Origin: Bacteroidota bacterium
Lineage (GTDB): Bacteria; Bacteroidota; Bacteroidia; 2-12-FULL-35-15
Direction of reading: 5' to 3'
Assembly (NCBI GenBank): GCA_947479085.1
Contig: CANJYB010000016.1
Span: 1-64,000 of the forward strand
Length of the DNA: 64,000 bases
Made by a program: the position numbers and the translations under genes. This document shows, piece after piece, positions 10,270-18,450 of the stretch; the first letter of the stretch is position 1; the number at the start of each line of letters is the position of its first letter. The notes below the pieces were generated by a model. That model was not told the origin of the DNA and searched no databases. It worked only from the letters and a program-made list of their open reading frames with translations.

Positions 10270-11343
10270 ATGAAAAAGGTAGTAGTAGGGTGTATGTTGA
10301 TAGTTTTCATCAGTTCCTGCAAAAAGGATTCGCCTCCTGAAGGAGTTGATTCACTTACTTCCGTATGCACGTATCGTGAATCAGGATTAGATGTCTCTTG
10401 GGACCAATCAGGAAGTAACCGCATAGCCTATTCTAAAAAGGAAACGGATACTTATTATGATATACATCTTGCCAATCCGGATGGAACAAATGATGTTTGT
10501 TTAACTTGCGATCATACGGCTTTACCAAACAGGCATATTGCTTGCCCTTACTGGACTGCCAACGGGAAATGGATAATTATGGTGGTAGAAAAAGCAGTTC
10601 ATCCTGGAAGTTCAACAGATGCATTGCCTGGTTTTGGTGCATATTGTGATATATGGATTATGCGAAATGATGGGGTGTATGCTTATAAGCTGGTGGATAT
10701 AATTAATGACAACGACCATGGAGTGATTGCTCCCCGCATATCTCACGATGGAAAACAACTGGTATGGACCGACCGAAAGGCCGCACCGAATTTGATGAAT
10801 CCATTGCAGCAGGCCGGATTCTGGACCATAAAACTTGCTGATATTCATTTCAGTGCTTATGACAGTATAGCTCCAACTATTAGTAATATCAGGACAATAG
10901 AACCAGTGGCAGATGCTTTTTATGAGTGTTATGGTTTTTCTCCTGACGATAGTAAACTCATTTTTTGCAGCGATATCTATCAAACTTCTTTTTTGAATGA
11001 ACATATTTATACTATAGATACATTAGGCAATGGCCTTAATCAATTAACTACCGAGGATTATAACGAACATGCTTTTTATAAACCCGATGGAAGTAAAATA
11101 GTATGGATGAGCAGTACTAAAAGCACCAAAGGTGGAACTGACTGGTGGCGCATGAACCCCGATGGAACAAATAAAGAACGACTTACCTATTTTAACGAGC
11201 CTAACAGTTCTCAATATGCCGGTCAAGCTGTTTGGGCAGGTTTAGGTTCATTTGCTCCGGAAGGAAACCGTTTTGTTGGAGGAAGGCAGGTAAGCCTTGT
11301 TACACAGGAAGGAGAAATAATGATGGTAAACATTAAACATTGA
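10270..11343 (+). CDS. TolB-like beta-propeller lipoprotein
   Basis: A 357-residue lipoprotein with signal MKKVVVGCMLIVFISSCKKD; Cys17 is the acylation site. The mature protein contains repeated PD40-type propeller blades: WDQSGSNRIAYS, DIHLANPDGTNDVCLT, SPDDSKLIFCSD, YKPDGSKIVWMSS and WRMNPDGTNKERLT. Such propellers bind peptides or partner proteins in the periplasm. No enzymatic domain is attached. The M16-like gene starts 64 nt downstream on the same strand, so joint transcription is possible. Confidence 0.78.
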   Translation: MKKVVVGCMLIVFISSCKKDSPPEGVDSLTSVCTYRESGLDVSWDQSGSNRIAYSKKETDTYYDIHLANPDGTNDVCLTCDHTALPNRHIACPYWTANGKWIIMVVEKAVHPGSSTDALPGFGAYCDIWIMRNDGVYAYKLVDIINDNDHGVIAPRISHDGKQLVWTDRKAAPNLMNPLQQAGFWTIKLADIHFSAYDSIAPTISNIRTIEPVADAFYECYGFSPDDSKLIFCSDIYQTSFLNEHIYTIDTLGNGLNQLTTEDYNEHAFYKPDGSKIVWMSSTKSTKGGTDWWRMNPDGTNKERLTYFNEPNSSQYAGQAVWAGLGSFAPEGNRFVGGRQVSLVTQEGEIMMVNIKH

Positions 11344-11407
11344 TAAAAACAAATTGTCATACAATCACTTTAAATTAAAATCAGAGGTTAAATATTGATA
11401 TTATAAA

Positions 11408-12697
11408 ATGCAGATACTCGACAGGAAAACACCTCCCGCTTTCAAAACGGTAGAAAAGATAGAAATGATTCATGCAAGCGAAAGACGCCTGGGAAATAAT
11501 ATACCGGTGTATGCTGTTAATGCAGGAACACAGGAACTGATAAAAATAGAGTTTATTTTTTCAGCAGGTATGTACCAGCAGCATATTCCATTGCAGGCTG
11601 CCACAGTAAGCGCTATGCTCGAAGAAGGAACTTCAAAGATGACCGCAGCTGAGATTGCCGATGCAGTGGATTATTACGGAGCCTTCCTTGAAACAGGAGT
11701 TTCGCAGGACCATGCTTCGGTGGTTCTTTATACTTTAAATAAACACCTAAAGGCTACTCTTCCGGTGGTTGAGCAACTGATTAAAGATTCTGTTTTTCCC
11801 CAGGCCGAACTGGATACTCACCTTCAGAATAAAAAACAAGTTTTTTTTGTAAATAACCAAAAGGTAGCTAATGTTGCCCGTAAGCGTTTTTCAGAATTAA
11901 TATTCGGAGAAAAACATCCCTATGGTATTAACGTAAAGGAAAAAGATTTTGATATTATTTCCATACCTTATCTAAAAGAGTTTTATTCCACCTATTACCG
12001 TGCTAACAGTTGTAAAATTGTATTAGCTGGAAAAGTAAATGATGATGTATTTCCATTGCTCGAACAACATTTTGGAGGTAATGACTGGTTGGCAACTAAT
12101 GACCTGTCAAAACCGGAGATAACAATGGCTACAGTAAAAGAGCGCGAACAAATAATATACAAAGAGGATGCATTGCAATCAGCCATAAGAATTGGAAAAG
12201 TAATGTTTAATAAAACGCATGCTGATTATCAGCCATTGCAAATATTAAACACAGTTTTTGGTGGATATTTTGGTTCACGGTTAATGTCAAATATCAGGGA
12301 AGACAAAGGTTATACTTATGGTATAGGCTCCGGATTGGTATCATTAAAACAGGGAGGTTATTTCTTTGTTTCTACAGAGGTAGGAGTGGATGTTTGCCAG
12401 AAGGCCATTGATGAAGTGTATTTTGAAATGAACCGTCTACGTACCGAATTGATTCCGGATGACGAGTTGCAACTGGTGAAGAATTACCTGCTAGGTACTT
12501 TTCTTCGCAGTGTGGATGGCCCTTTTGCTATGGCTGAAAAGTTTAAAGGCATAATGGAATATAACCTAGGGTATGATTATTTTGACAGATACATTTCAAC
12601 CATTAAGACAATTTCTGCATCTACTTTATTAGAGCTTGCTAATACTTATTTTGATAAGGAAAGTATGGTGGAACTGGTTGTTGGTAAAAAGAATTAA
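11408..12697 (+). CDS. M16 peptidase-like protein, non-catalytic subunit
   Basis: A 429-residue cytoplasmic-type protein (no signal peptide seen) with the two-domain M16 fold. Where active members have the zinc motif HxxEH, this one has AATVSAMLEEGTSKMTAAEI (about residues 59-78), with no His, so it cannot bind zinc. It keeps the C-terminal R/Y region (SRLMSNIREDKGYTYGIGSG, about residues 294-313) that completes the active site of a partner. In known bacterial pairs the catalytic subunit is usually encoded immediately upstream; here the upstream gene is a TolB-like lipoprotein, and no catalytic M16 gene is in the window. Presumably it pairs with a subunit encoded elsewhere. Confidence 0.85.
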   Translation: MQILDRKTPPAFKTVEKIEMIHASERRLGNNIPVYAVNAGTQELIKIEFIFSAGMYQQHIPLQAATVSAMLEEGTSKMTAAEIADAVDYYGAFLETGVSQDHASVVLYTLNKHLKATLPVVEQLIKDSVFPQAELDTHLQNKKQVFFVNNQKVANVARKRFSELIFGEKHPYGINVKEKDFDIISIPYLKEFYSTYYRANSCKIVLAGKVNDDVFPLLEQHFGGNDWLATNDLSKPEITMATVKEREQIIYKEDALQSAIRIGKVMFNKTHADYQPLQILNTVFGGYFGSRLMSNIREDKGYTYGIGSGLVSLKQGGYFFVSTEVGVDVCQKAIDEVYFEMNRLRTELIPDDELQLVKNYLLGTFLRSVDGPFAMAEKFKGIMEYNLGYDYFDRYISTIKTISASTLLELANTYFDKESMVELVVGKKN

Positions 12698-12729
12698 CAA
12701 TATTTTAATTTTAAAAAACTTAAATTAAT

Positions 12730-12737
12730 TAACTTTG
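12730..12737 (+). promoter_or_regulatory. -7 element of T9SS protein gene
   Basis: TAACTTTG matches TAnnTTTG. It lies 18 nt before the ATG at 12756 and overlaps the start of the longer open frame (12735), supporting the internal ATG. Confidence 0.5.
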
Positions 12738-12755
12738 CAAGCGAAAAAATTTAAA

Positions 12756-14840
12756 ATGCTAAAGAAACTTATTTTTGCAGTTGTATTTCTTACTTCTTAT
12801 TTTACAACCGCAACAGCACAGGTACCCTCTCCTCAACCAACATGCGTGAGTGTTACTCCTGCACCACTTGGTGCAGTTACCATTACTTGGATTACACCAG
12901 CGGGGCCTGGCGCACAATTTGCTTTTTATACCATTTACAGGGCAAATGCTTATGCAGGTCCTTATATTTCTGCTGGAACTGTTAATGTATTTACGCAAAC
13001 AAGCTTTACGGATAATTTAGCCGGGGCAAATACAGCTTCAAAGTATTATTATATTCAAACTACTTATAATGCCCCAGGACCAATTACATCGCCACCTGTT
13101 GACACGGTTCGTAGTATTTTTCTATCTGTGGCTGGTGTATCTGCCGCAAATTTAACCTGGAACTCCGAAAACCCTGTGGGTACTCCGCCCATTGTTACTT
13201 CTTCCGGTGTTTATAATGTTTTTATGGAATTCCCTACAGGTTCAGGTAACTGGACATTAACAGGAACTACCACTAACCTTAATTACCTGGATACTATTTT
13301 TGTTTGTAATGCCGCTATAAATTTCAGAGTAGAAATAGCAGATAATACAGGATGCGTTTCTGTATCTTCAGTTGCTACTGATGTTTTTCAAAACCTGATT
13401 GCACCGGGAGTAACCACCATGGATACGTTAAGTGTGGACAATAGTAATCACCCGATGATGAACTGGGGAGCAAGTAATTCCCCGGATGTTGCAGGCTATA
13501 TTATTTACCAAAACGTTGGAGGTGTATGGATAACCGTTGACACCGTATTTGGAATCGGGAATACTAATTATACCAATTTGGCAGGAAACGCAGGTGTTGA
13601 TTCACTTATCTTTCGTGTAGCGGCTTTTGACAGTTGTGGAAATATAGGTTTAGCAGGAAATAATTTGCAGACGATGTATTTGACCTCTGTGGCAGACATA
13701 TGTAATCATAGTGCTACGCTTAGCTGGTCTGCTTACCCGTTAATAGGAAATGGGTTGGCCGGATGTAATATTTTCCAGGCTACAGCATCTGCAGCAGGTC
13801 CTTATACTTATATAGGTACAGTTCCTCCAGGCGTTCAAACGTTCATCGCTACCGGGCTAAGTACATCCACCACTTATTATTTTAAAGTAGATGCGTTTGA
13901 TTTTTCAGGACAAAATAGGGCTGCATCCAACAGGAGGACTTTTTATTGTGCTGCACCCATTCCTCCCAACTTTTTATATGTAGTAACCACCAGTGTAGGA
14001 GCATCCAACAGGGTAGATGTTAGTACTTTTGTTGATACAGCAGCATCTGTTTTGGGTTATAAAATTATGAGAGCTACTGTAAACAGTCCCAATGGATATA
14101 CGCAGGTAGGTTTTATGGGACCTGTAACTTACCCTCTTTTTATGTATTCGGATTATACTGCTGATGCGGACAATAATTCCTATTTTTATAAGGTAATAAA
14201 TGTAGACAGTTGTGGTTTTGATGGAATGGAATCAAATATTGGCAGAAGCATAAAGCTCACCGCCACCGGAAATTCAGACTTTACCAATACATTAACCTGG
14301 AATAAATACGAAACCTGGGATGGTGCAGTAATTTCTTATAAAATTTATCGCGGGTTAGATGGATTAATTGATATAGCAAATCCGATAATGGTAATACCCT
14401 CACCTTTTTTAACTGATGAATTTACCTATGTGGATACTTCGGTTTGGAGAACATTGAAAGGTGATGGTAATTTTTATTACATGATAGAAGCCGTGGAAGG
14501 AGCAGGAGCAATTTTTAATTTTGGAGCTACCAGCAGATCAAATATTGCCATTGCTAAGCAGGAGCCGGAAATGTTTATTCCTAATTGTTTTACTCCGGAA
14601 GCAGGTGTTAATGTTATTTTTGTTCCGGTTACTACCTGGGCAGATTATGCAAATTATTCAATGGAAATTTTTAACCGCTTCGGTGAAAATTTATTTTCTA
14701 CTAAAAAGATTGGCGATGGTTGGGATGGACAAGTGCGTGGCAAAAATTGTGAAACGGGTGTTTATGTTTATCTGGTAAAATACCGCACTGCCAAGGGTGA
14801 GGATATTCAACGAAAAGGTATTGTTACCTTATTAAGATAA
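12756..14840 (+). CDS. T9SS type B secreted protein with fibronectin type III-like repeats
   Basis: A 694-residue protein exported by Sec (MLKKLIFAVVFLTSYFTTATAQ) and then by the type IX system. The start is the ATG at 12756, giving a clean signal peptide downstream of the -7 element. The body consists of repeated fibronectin-type III-like domains (for example NLTWNSENPVG, ATLSWSAYPL, NTLTWNKYETWDGAVISYKIYRG). The last ~85 residues are the gliding-motility C-terminal domain: FIPNCFTPEAGVN, then MEIFNRFGENLFST, then GDGWDGQVRGKNCETGVYVY, ending RKGIVTLLR. This type B signal directs export through the outer membrane. It is probably a surface adhesin or matrix protein. Single gene with a terminator. 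Confidence 0.92.
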   Translation: MLKKLIFAVVFLTSYFTTATAQVPSPQPTCVSVTPAPLGAVTITWITPAGPGAQFAFYTIYRANAYAGPYISAGTVNVFTQTSFTDNLAGANTASKYYYIQTTYNAPGPITSPPVDTVRSIFLSVAGVSAANLTWNSENPVGTPPIVTSSGVYNVFMEFPTGSGNWTLTGTTTNLNYLDTIFVCNAAINFRVEIADNTGCVSVSSVATDVFQNLIAPGVTTMDTLSVDNSNHPMMNWGASNSPDVAGYIIYQNVGGVWITVDTVFGIGNTNYTNLAGNAGVDSLIFRVAAFDSCGNIGLAGNNLQTMYLTSVADICNHSATLSWSAYPLIGNGLAGCNIFQATASAAGPYTYIGTVPPGVQTFIATGLSTSTTYYFKVDAFDFSGQNRAASNRRTFYCAAPIPPNFLYVVTTSVGASNRVDVSTFVDTAASVLGYKIMRATVNSPNGYTQVGFMGPVTYPLFMYSDYTADADNNSYFYKVINVDSCGFDGMESNIGRSIKLTATGNSDFTNTLTWNKYETWDGAVISYKIYRGLDGLIDIANPIMVIPSPFLTDEFTYVDTSVWRTLKGDGNFYYMIEAVEGAGAIFNFGATSRSNIAIAKQEPEMFIPNCFTPEAGVNVIFVPVTTWADYANYSMEIFNRFGENLFSTKKIGDGWDGQVRGKNCETGVYVYLVKYRTAKGEDIQRKGIVTLLR

Positions 14841-14862
14841 AAGTTAAAGATTTTAATATTAT

Positions 14863-14894
14863 AAAGTCCCGAAGAATTTCGGGACTTTTTTATT
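14863..14894 (+). terminator. terminator after T9SS protein gene
   Basis: AAAGTCCCGAA (14863-14873) and TTCGGGACTTT (14878-14888), a perfect 11-bp stem with a 4-nt loop, followed by a T run. Confidence 0.92.
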
Positions 14895-15070
14895 TTATAT
14901 CAATTAATTTGAATAGGAAACTTTCTGTAATTTCTTGTTACTTTATTTATGAAAGAATTAAAGTAATATGGAAATAAAAAACCTCTAATTACTTTCATAA
15001 TCAGAGGAAAGAAATAAGAATAGTAAATGTAGGTTTAGGAAAAGTAAAAAGGCCTAAGCAGAAATATAGC

Positions 15071-15742
15071 TTAGTCTTTAATATAAATTATCCGGCTGTG
15101 ATAAGTGCTGTCCGAAACTTCTGTGAAGTTTAAGGTAATTTTAGTACGTGGAGCGTTAATATTACTTATGCTTCCTGATCCGGTAAATACTCTGTCAATA
15201 GAAGGACTACCGCAATTGATAGTTTGCTGAGGAATAGAAATACTTGTTCCGCTGGTTAAGTATGAATAGGCAAATCCTGAGGAATAACCACAAAAAAGAA
15301 GGTAATTAAGTTGCCCTGTCATATCTAACGAAAGAAAAAGCTGGTCGCTGAAACGAGTAGTATCCGAAGCGTATTGCAAAGGATAATGATGGTAATACAA
15401 TGCGTTGGTATAAACTCCTTCTACATCTACCACATAAACAGTTCTGGTAGCTGTACCTGTATTTCCTGATTTATCGGTTGAGGTGTAAGTAATGGTGTAT
15501 GTTCCAATAACAGAAGGATTAACGTCAATTGACGAGGTAACTTTACAGGTACCATCAACTTCATCCATTGCTGTAGCATCTCCATCCACATATAGTCTGC
15601 CTTTTTGCAAATAACAGGTTTGCAGTCCATTTACAGTAACCACCGGCCCTGTGGTATCAGGACTTTCTTTTTTACAACCTGAATAAATTACAGATACTGC
15701 TATTAAAGCAATGCAGGAAAGAATAGAAATAGATCTTTTCAT
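15071..15742 (-). CDS. lipoprotein with DUF5011-type immunoglobulin-like domain
   Basis: A 223-residue lipoprotein. The signal (MKRSISILSCIALIAVSVIY) is followed by the lipobox YSGC; Cys23 is acylated. Residues ~30-105 form a bacterial Ig-like DUF5011 domain: DTTGPVVTVNG, then DGDATAMDEVDGTCKVTSSI, then GTYTITYTSTDKSGNTGTATRTVYV, which is highly characteristic. The C-terminal ~115 residues are beta-rich, end in a typical strand (SRIIYIKD) and match nothing I recognise. Likely surface-exposed; role unknown. It lies 91 nt after the 132-residue protein gene but has its own -7 element, so it may be separately transcribed. Confidence 0.8.
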   Translation of the reverse strand: MKRSISILSCIALIAVSVIYSGCKKESPDTTGPVVTVNGLQTCYLQKGRLYVDGDATAMDEVDGTCKVTSSIDVNPSVIGTYTITYTSTDKSGNTGTATRTVYVVDVEGVYTNALYYHHYPLQYASDTTRFSDQLFLSLDMTGQLNYLLFCGYSSGFAYSYLTSGTSISIPQQTINCGSPSIDRVFTGSGSISNINAPRTKITLNFTEVSDSTYHSRIIYIKD

Positions 15743-15767
15743 TTTTTGTTTATTTTAAACTAAGTGG

Positions 15768-15775
15768 CAAATTTA
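15768..15775 (-). promoter_or_regulatory. -7 element of DUF5011 lipoprotein gene
   Basis: Minus-strand TAAATTTG matches TAnnTTTG, 25 nt before the ATG at 15742. No TTG at the ideal distance. Confidence 0.45.
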
Positions 15776-15833
15776 ATTAAATTTTATACATTGCTTTATT
15801 GATAATATAAAATAGAGATGAACATAAGTTTCA

Positions 15834-16232
15834 TTAACCTTTAAATTTTTTTAGTTCCTCTAATGAAATATCAAATGCCTTAGCATATTTGTGAAGCTTG
15901 TCATCACTTAAAGATGAAAATACGTCTGGTTTAAAATGCCGTTTAATGTTAAATTTCCAGAAGCCTGTATAGCTTGACAGCAAAGCAATGTCCATTAATT
16001 TTAATTCCATAAAATACTTAACAGGACTTATTTCTCCATTTTGTACCGCTTTTCTTGCTTCTTCCACCCGTTCTTTTATTTCATCCCAGGCATTGTCAAG
16101 TGCATCGGCTTTTACTTCCCAGCCTGTGCTCAGGTCGGTTACGTATTTCCCGTCTTTGTCTTTTACATATACTACTTCGCGCGACACATTGGTTAATGCC
16201 GAAGGGTCTTGCGGGATATCTTCCTTTTTCAT
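15834..16232 (-). CDS. conserved small protein downstream of flavin-dependent halogenase-like enzyme
   Basis: A 132-residue soluble protein that I do not recognise. The N-terminus (VYVKDKDGKYVTDLSTGWEVKADALDNAW) suggests a short beta hairpin. A long amphipathic helix follows (IKERVEEARKAVQNGEISPVKYFMELKLMD, about residues 52-82), then a basic aromatic segment and a Lys-rich C-terminal helix. No signal peptide or membrane helix. Its ATG lies 4 nt after the stop codon of the flavoprotein, so the two are almost certainly translated from one mRNA and may function together, for example as a partner or substrate carrier; that is inference. Confidence 0.7.
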   Translation of the reverse strand: MKKEDIPQDPSALTNVSREVVYVKDKDGKYVTDLSTGWEVKADALDNAWDEIKERVEEARKAVQNGEISPVKYFMELKLMDIALLSSYTGFWKFNIKRHFKPDVFSSLSDDKLHKYAKAFDISLEELKKFKG

Positions 16233-16236
16233 TCGT

Positions 16237-17949
16237 TTAGCTTATAGCAAGTTCTTCTTTAATTTTGTAAAACCAGATAATCCTTACCTGCTTATCCATT
16301 TCTTCGTCAGGGCCTATTGCATCAGGGCCTGTTGTTTCTGCTGTTAATCCTTTTCCTGCCTCCGGGCAAATAGAGTAGGGGTTAACCATTAAGTCCATTG
16401 GTGTACCAAATGCCTGTGCGCTCATTAAACGATATAAGGCCGCTGCAAATTTTTCCAATGAAGCCAGGTTGCTGGTTACTTTTTCAATCAATTCTTTTGG
16501 GCTGTATTGTTTCTCTAATCCTTGCTGCCATTCTCTCATAAAGGGAACATCAAACGGGTCGATGTAGCGATCGGTAAATATTTCTGTGTCATATTGCTGC
16601 CACTCCAGGAACATTTGCTGAACCCTTTTGTTCAGTTCTCCAAACCGGCTTCCTATAGCAGTTGGTGAGGCAAATAGTTCCTTTGCAACTTTCAAATTCA
16701 CAAAACCTTTATTGGTAAACAATAGGCAAGGTACGGACCAGTATATGGCCCAGTCCCAGAATATTTTTACCACCATGGTCTGAGTATTTCCCATCAGCAA
16801 ATATTTGTTCTGATAAATAGGAATCCAGTTCTCGATATGTGATTGGTGTGATTTTTCATATACAGAAGCTCGAAGGGCAATGTCTTCACCTGATAAATCG
16901 CGAAGAATTAAATCGGTCATCCAGGTATTCGCCAGGGAAATAAAATCAGAGCCCGGGGAATATAGCGGGTCCAGGAAAGCTCCTGATTCACCCACCACTC
17001 CCCATCTGTCTGCCGAATACAACTGACCCGACTCATGAGCATAATGTTTCAATACTCTGAAATCAAGCAGGCCATCTCCCTCTCCTCTTGGCTTCAACAT
17101 TTTGTAGCAAAGCGGTTCGTTTTTTTCTAACCAGGCAAGCGATTTTTCATACGTATTTATTTCTTCGAACGGATGAACTGCAGGGTCGGCCACTATGCCT
17201 ATACTGGTGTTTTTAGAACCCAATGGAATAATCCATACCCAATAGCCTTTGTCCATAAAGTGAACGGTACTTAAATATCTTAGTTTGGGGTCGAGGTGAG
17301 ATTTCCATTTTATGTTATCAGACCAATCGTCCACATCTATTTCTCCTTTCAATCTCCACCATACAGCATTTGAATGGTGTTCCATTGGTTTTGCAAATTT
17401 CAATTTGCGTTTCAGCAGACTCCCTCTTCCGGTAGCATCGGCTATCCACTTACCTTTTACAATAATATCTTCCCCATCTTTGCTATAAGTCAGCTGGTGT
17501 CCGTCAGCAGAAATCTGAACATCCTTCGCCCTTGCTCCACGTATTAATTCCGTGCCCAATGTTTGGGTATGTGTTGCCAGGTAGTTTTCGAGTGTACCCC
17601 TGTCCAGCTGATGGCTGGGAACAGGCAGTTTTAGGCGGGGACCTAATTCTACACGGTTAGAAATTTCTCCTTTGTTATTTGTTTTAAAGAAAAACCGGAG
17701 CCCGTGTTTAGGCAATTCGTGTTCCTCAAGGTAGCCTTTTAAGTCGAGCACTTCGCGCATGTAATAGGTAGCCAGTTCCACTGTCGATTCACCCACCTTA
17801 TGGGCAGCAGCTGGTGCCGCACTGTCCATGCTTTCGAGCACTAAGATAGAAATATCAGGTTTTTCCCTTTTTAATTGGATAGATAAAGTCAGCCCTGCAA
17901 GTCCTCCACCGGGAATAATAACGTCATACATTTTTTCTGTGTTTTCCAT
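16237..17949 (-). CDS. flavin-dependent halogenase-like FAD oxidoreductase
   Basis: A 570-residue FAD enzyme. GGGLAGL at residues 14-20 is the dinucleotide-binding loop, and KVGEST (51-56) is the GES-type flavin motif. WVWIIP at 237-242 matches the WxWxIP signature of flavin-dependent halogenases, and FLDPLYSPGSD (325-335) matches their FxPxSxG-type motif. Lys81 lies in the region of the catalytic lysine of that family but its identity is not proven. Such enzymes halogenate aromatic substrates with reduced FAD from a separate reductase; some relatives are plain hydroxylases or reductases. The extra C-terminal region (400-570) is helical. A -7-like TAATTTCG (17956-17963) ends 6 nt before the ATG, so the mRNA may be leaderless, or Met7 (17931) may be the true start. 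No other pigment-pathway genes are nearby. Confidence 0.78.
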   Translation of the reverse strand: MENTEKMYDVIIPGGGLAGLTLSIQLKREKPDISILVLESMDSAAPAAAHKVGESTVELATYYMREVLDLKGYLEEHELPKHGLRFFFKTNNKGEISNRVELGPRLKLPVPSHQLDRGTLENYLATHTQTLGTELIRGARAKDVQISADGHQLTYSKDGEDIIVKGKWIADATGRGSLLKRKLKFAKPMEHHSNAVWWRLKGEIDVDDWSDNIKWKSHLDPKLRYLSTVHFMDKGYWVWIIPLGSKNTSIGIVADPAVHPFEEINTYEKSLAWLEKNEPLCYKMLKPRGEGDGLLDFRVLKHYAHESGQLYSADRWGVVGESGAFLDPLYSPGSDFISLANTWMTDLILRDLSGEDIALRASVYEKSHQSHIENWIPIYQNKYLLMGNTQTMVVKIFWDWAIYWSVPCLLFTNKGFVNLKVAKELFASPTAIGSRFGELNKRVQQMFLEWQQYDTEIFTDRYIDPFDVPFMREWQQGLEKQYSPKELIEKVTSNLASLEKFAAALYRLMSAQAFGTPMDLMVNPYSICPEAGKGLTAETTGPDAIGPDEEMDKQVRIIWFYKIKEELAIS

Positions 17950-18117
17950 AGGATGCGAAATTAAGGAAATAATAAACAGGTATTTCTGAGGGAAGAAGGT
18001 TTTTTCGGAAGAAAGTTTTTTTGTAATTCATTTGTTATATTTATGGAGCAAAAATTCATTAACAAAAAGAGAATATTAAACAAGAACGGACAAAACGGCT
18101 GAATATGCGGTGCAAAT

Positions 18118-18387
18118 ATGACGGAAAGACAGAAGAATTTTAACAAATGGAAGCGAATGGTGCGCGAGAGCAACGCGATGGTGCGCGAACGAAACCGAAT
18201 GGTGCGCGAGAGGGTCGCGATGGTTCGCCAGAGCAACGCAACGGTGCGCGAGAGCAACGCACTGGTGCGCGCGAGTATCGCGATGATGCGCGCGAGTATG
18301 GCACTGGTTCGCGAGAGCAACGCGATGGTGCGCGAAGGCAACGCACTGAAAAATGCGGGTAACCGGTTGTTTCTATTTGAAATGTGA
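18118..18387 (+). CDS. heptad-repeat mini-protein (MVRESNA repeats)
   Basis: An 89-residue, strongly basic protein. It opens MTERQKNFNKWKR, then runs through nine tandem heptads of the form (M/L/T)(V/M)R(E/A/Q)xxA, ending LKNAGNRLFLFEM. All units are exactly 21 bp. The hydrophobic/charged pattern suggests a long helix or coiled coil. It lies alone on the plus strand between minus-strand genes. No clear promoter or Shine-Dalgarno sequence is seen, as is common in this phylum. The opposite strand is also open (17961-18413), but it would encode an improbable Arg-Leu-Ser-rich hydrophobic chain, so the plus strand is favoured. The array is much richer in G and C than its surroundings. It could instead be non-coding. 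Confidence 0.45.
   Translation: MTERQKNFNKWKRMVRESNAMVRERNRMVRERVAMVRQSNATVRESNALVRASIAMMRASMALVRESNAMVREGNALKNAGNRLFLFEM
18157..18345 (+). repeat. 21-bp tandem repeat array A
   Basis: Nine consecutive 21-bp units, first unit ATGGTGCGCGAGAGCAACGC plus G, with scattered substitutions and no indels, so frame is kept throughout. Units differ mainly at codons 1, 4, 5 and 6, which is the variation expected if a heptad is under protein-level constraint. Confidence 0.95.
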
Positions 18388-18393
18388 AAAAAG

Positions 18394-18431
18394 AAAATCC
18401 CTCCCTTCCGCATTTGGAAAGGAGGGATTTT
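18394..18431 (-). terminator. terminator after lipoprotein gene 18451-19293
   Basis: Stem AAAATCCCTCCCTTCC (18394-18409) with GGAAAGGAGGGATTTT (18416-18431), one mismatch, followed on the minus strand by a T run. It also lies 7 nt after the plus-strand heptad reading frame. Confidence 0.85.
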
Positions 18432-18450
18432 GAATTAAAAAGGTATTCGG

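Larger units (their letters stand above)
17950..18450. other. gap carrying the first 21-bp repeat locus
   Basis: About 500 bp between two minus-strand genes. It contains a GC-rich 21-bp repeat array (18157-18345) inside a plus-strand reading frame, and a terminator (18394-18431). The rest (17964-18117) is AT-rich with no supported gene. Confidence 0.6.

Noticed and set aside
17961-18413. 150-residue minus-strand frame over repeat array A
   Set aside because: Arg-Leu-Ser-rich repetitive sequence with an implausible hydrophobic tail; the plus-strand heptad frame is more plausible.
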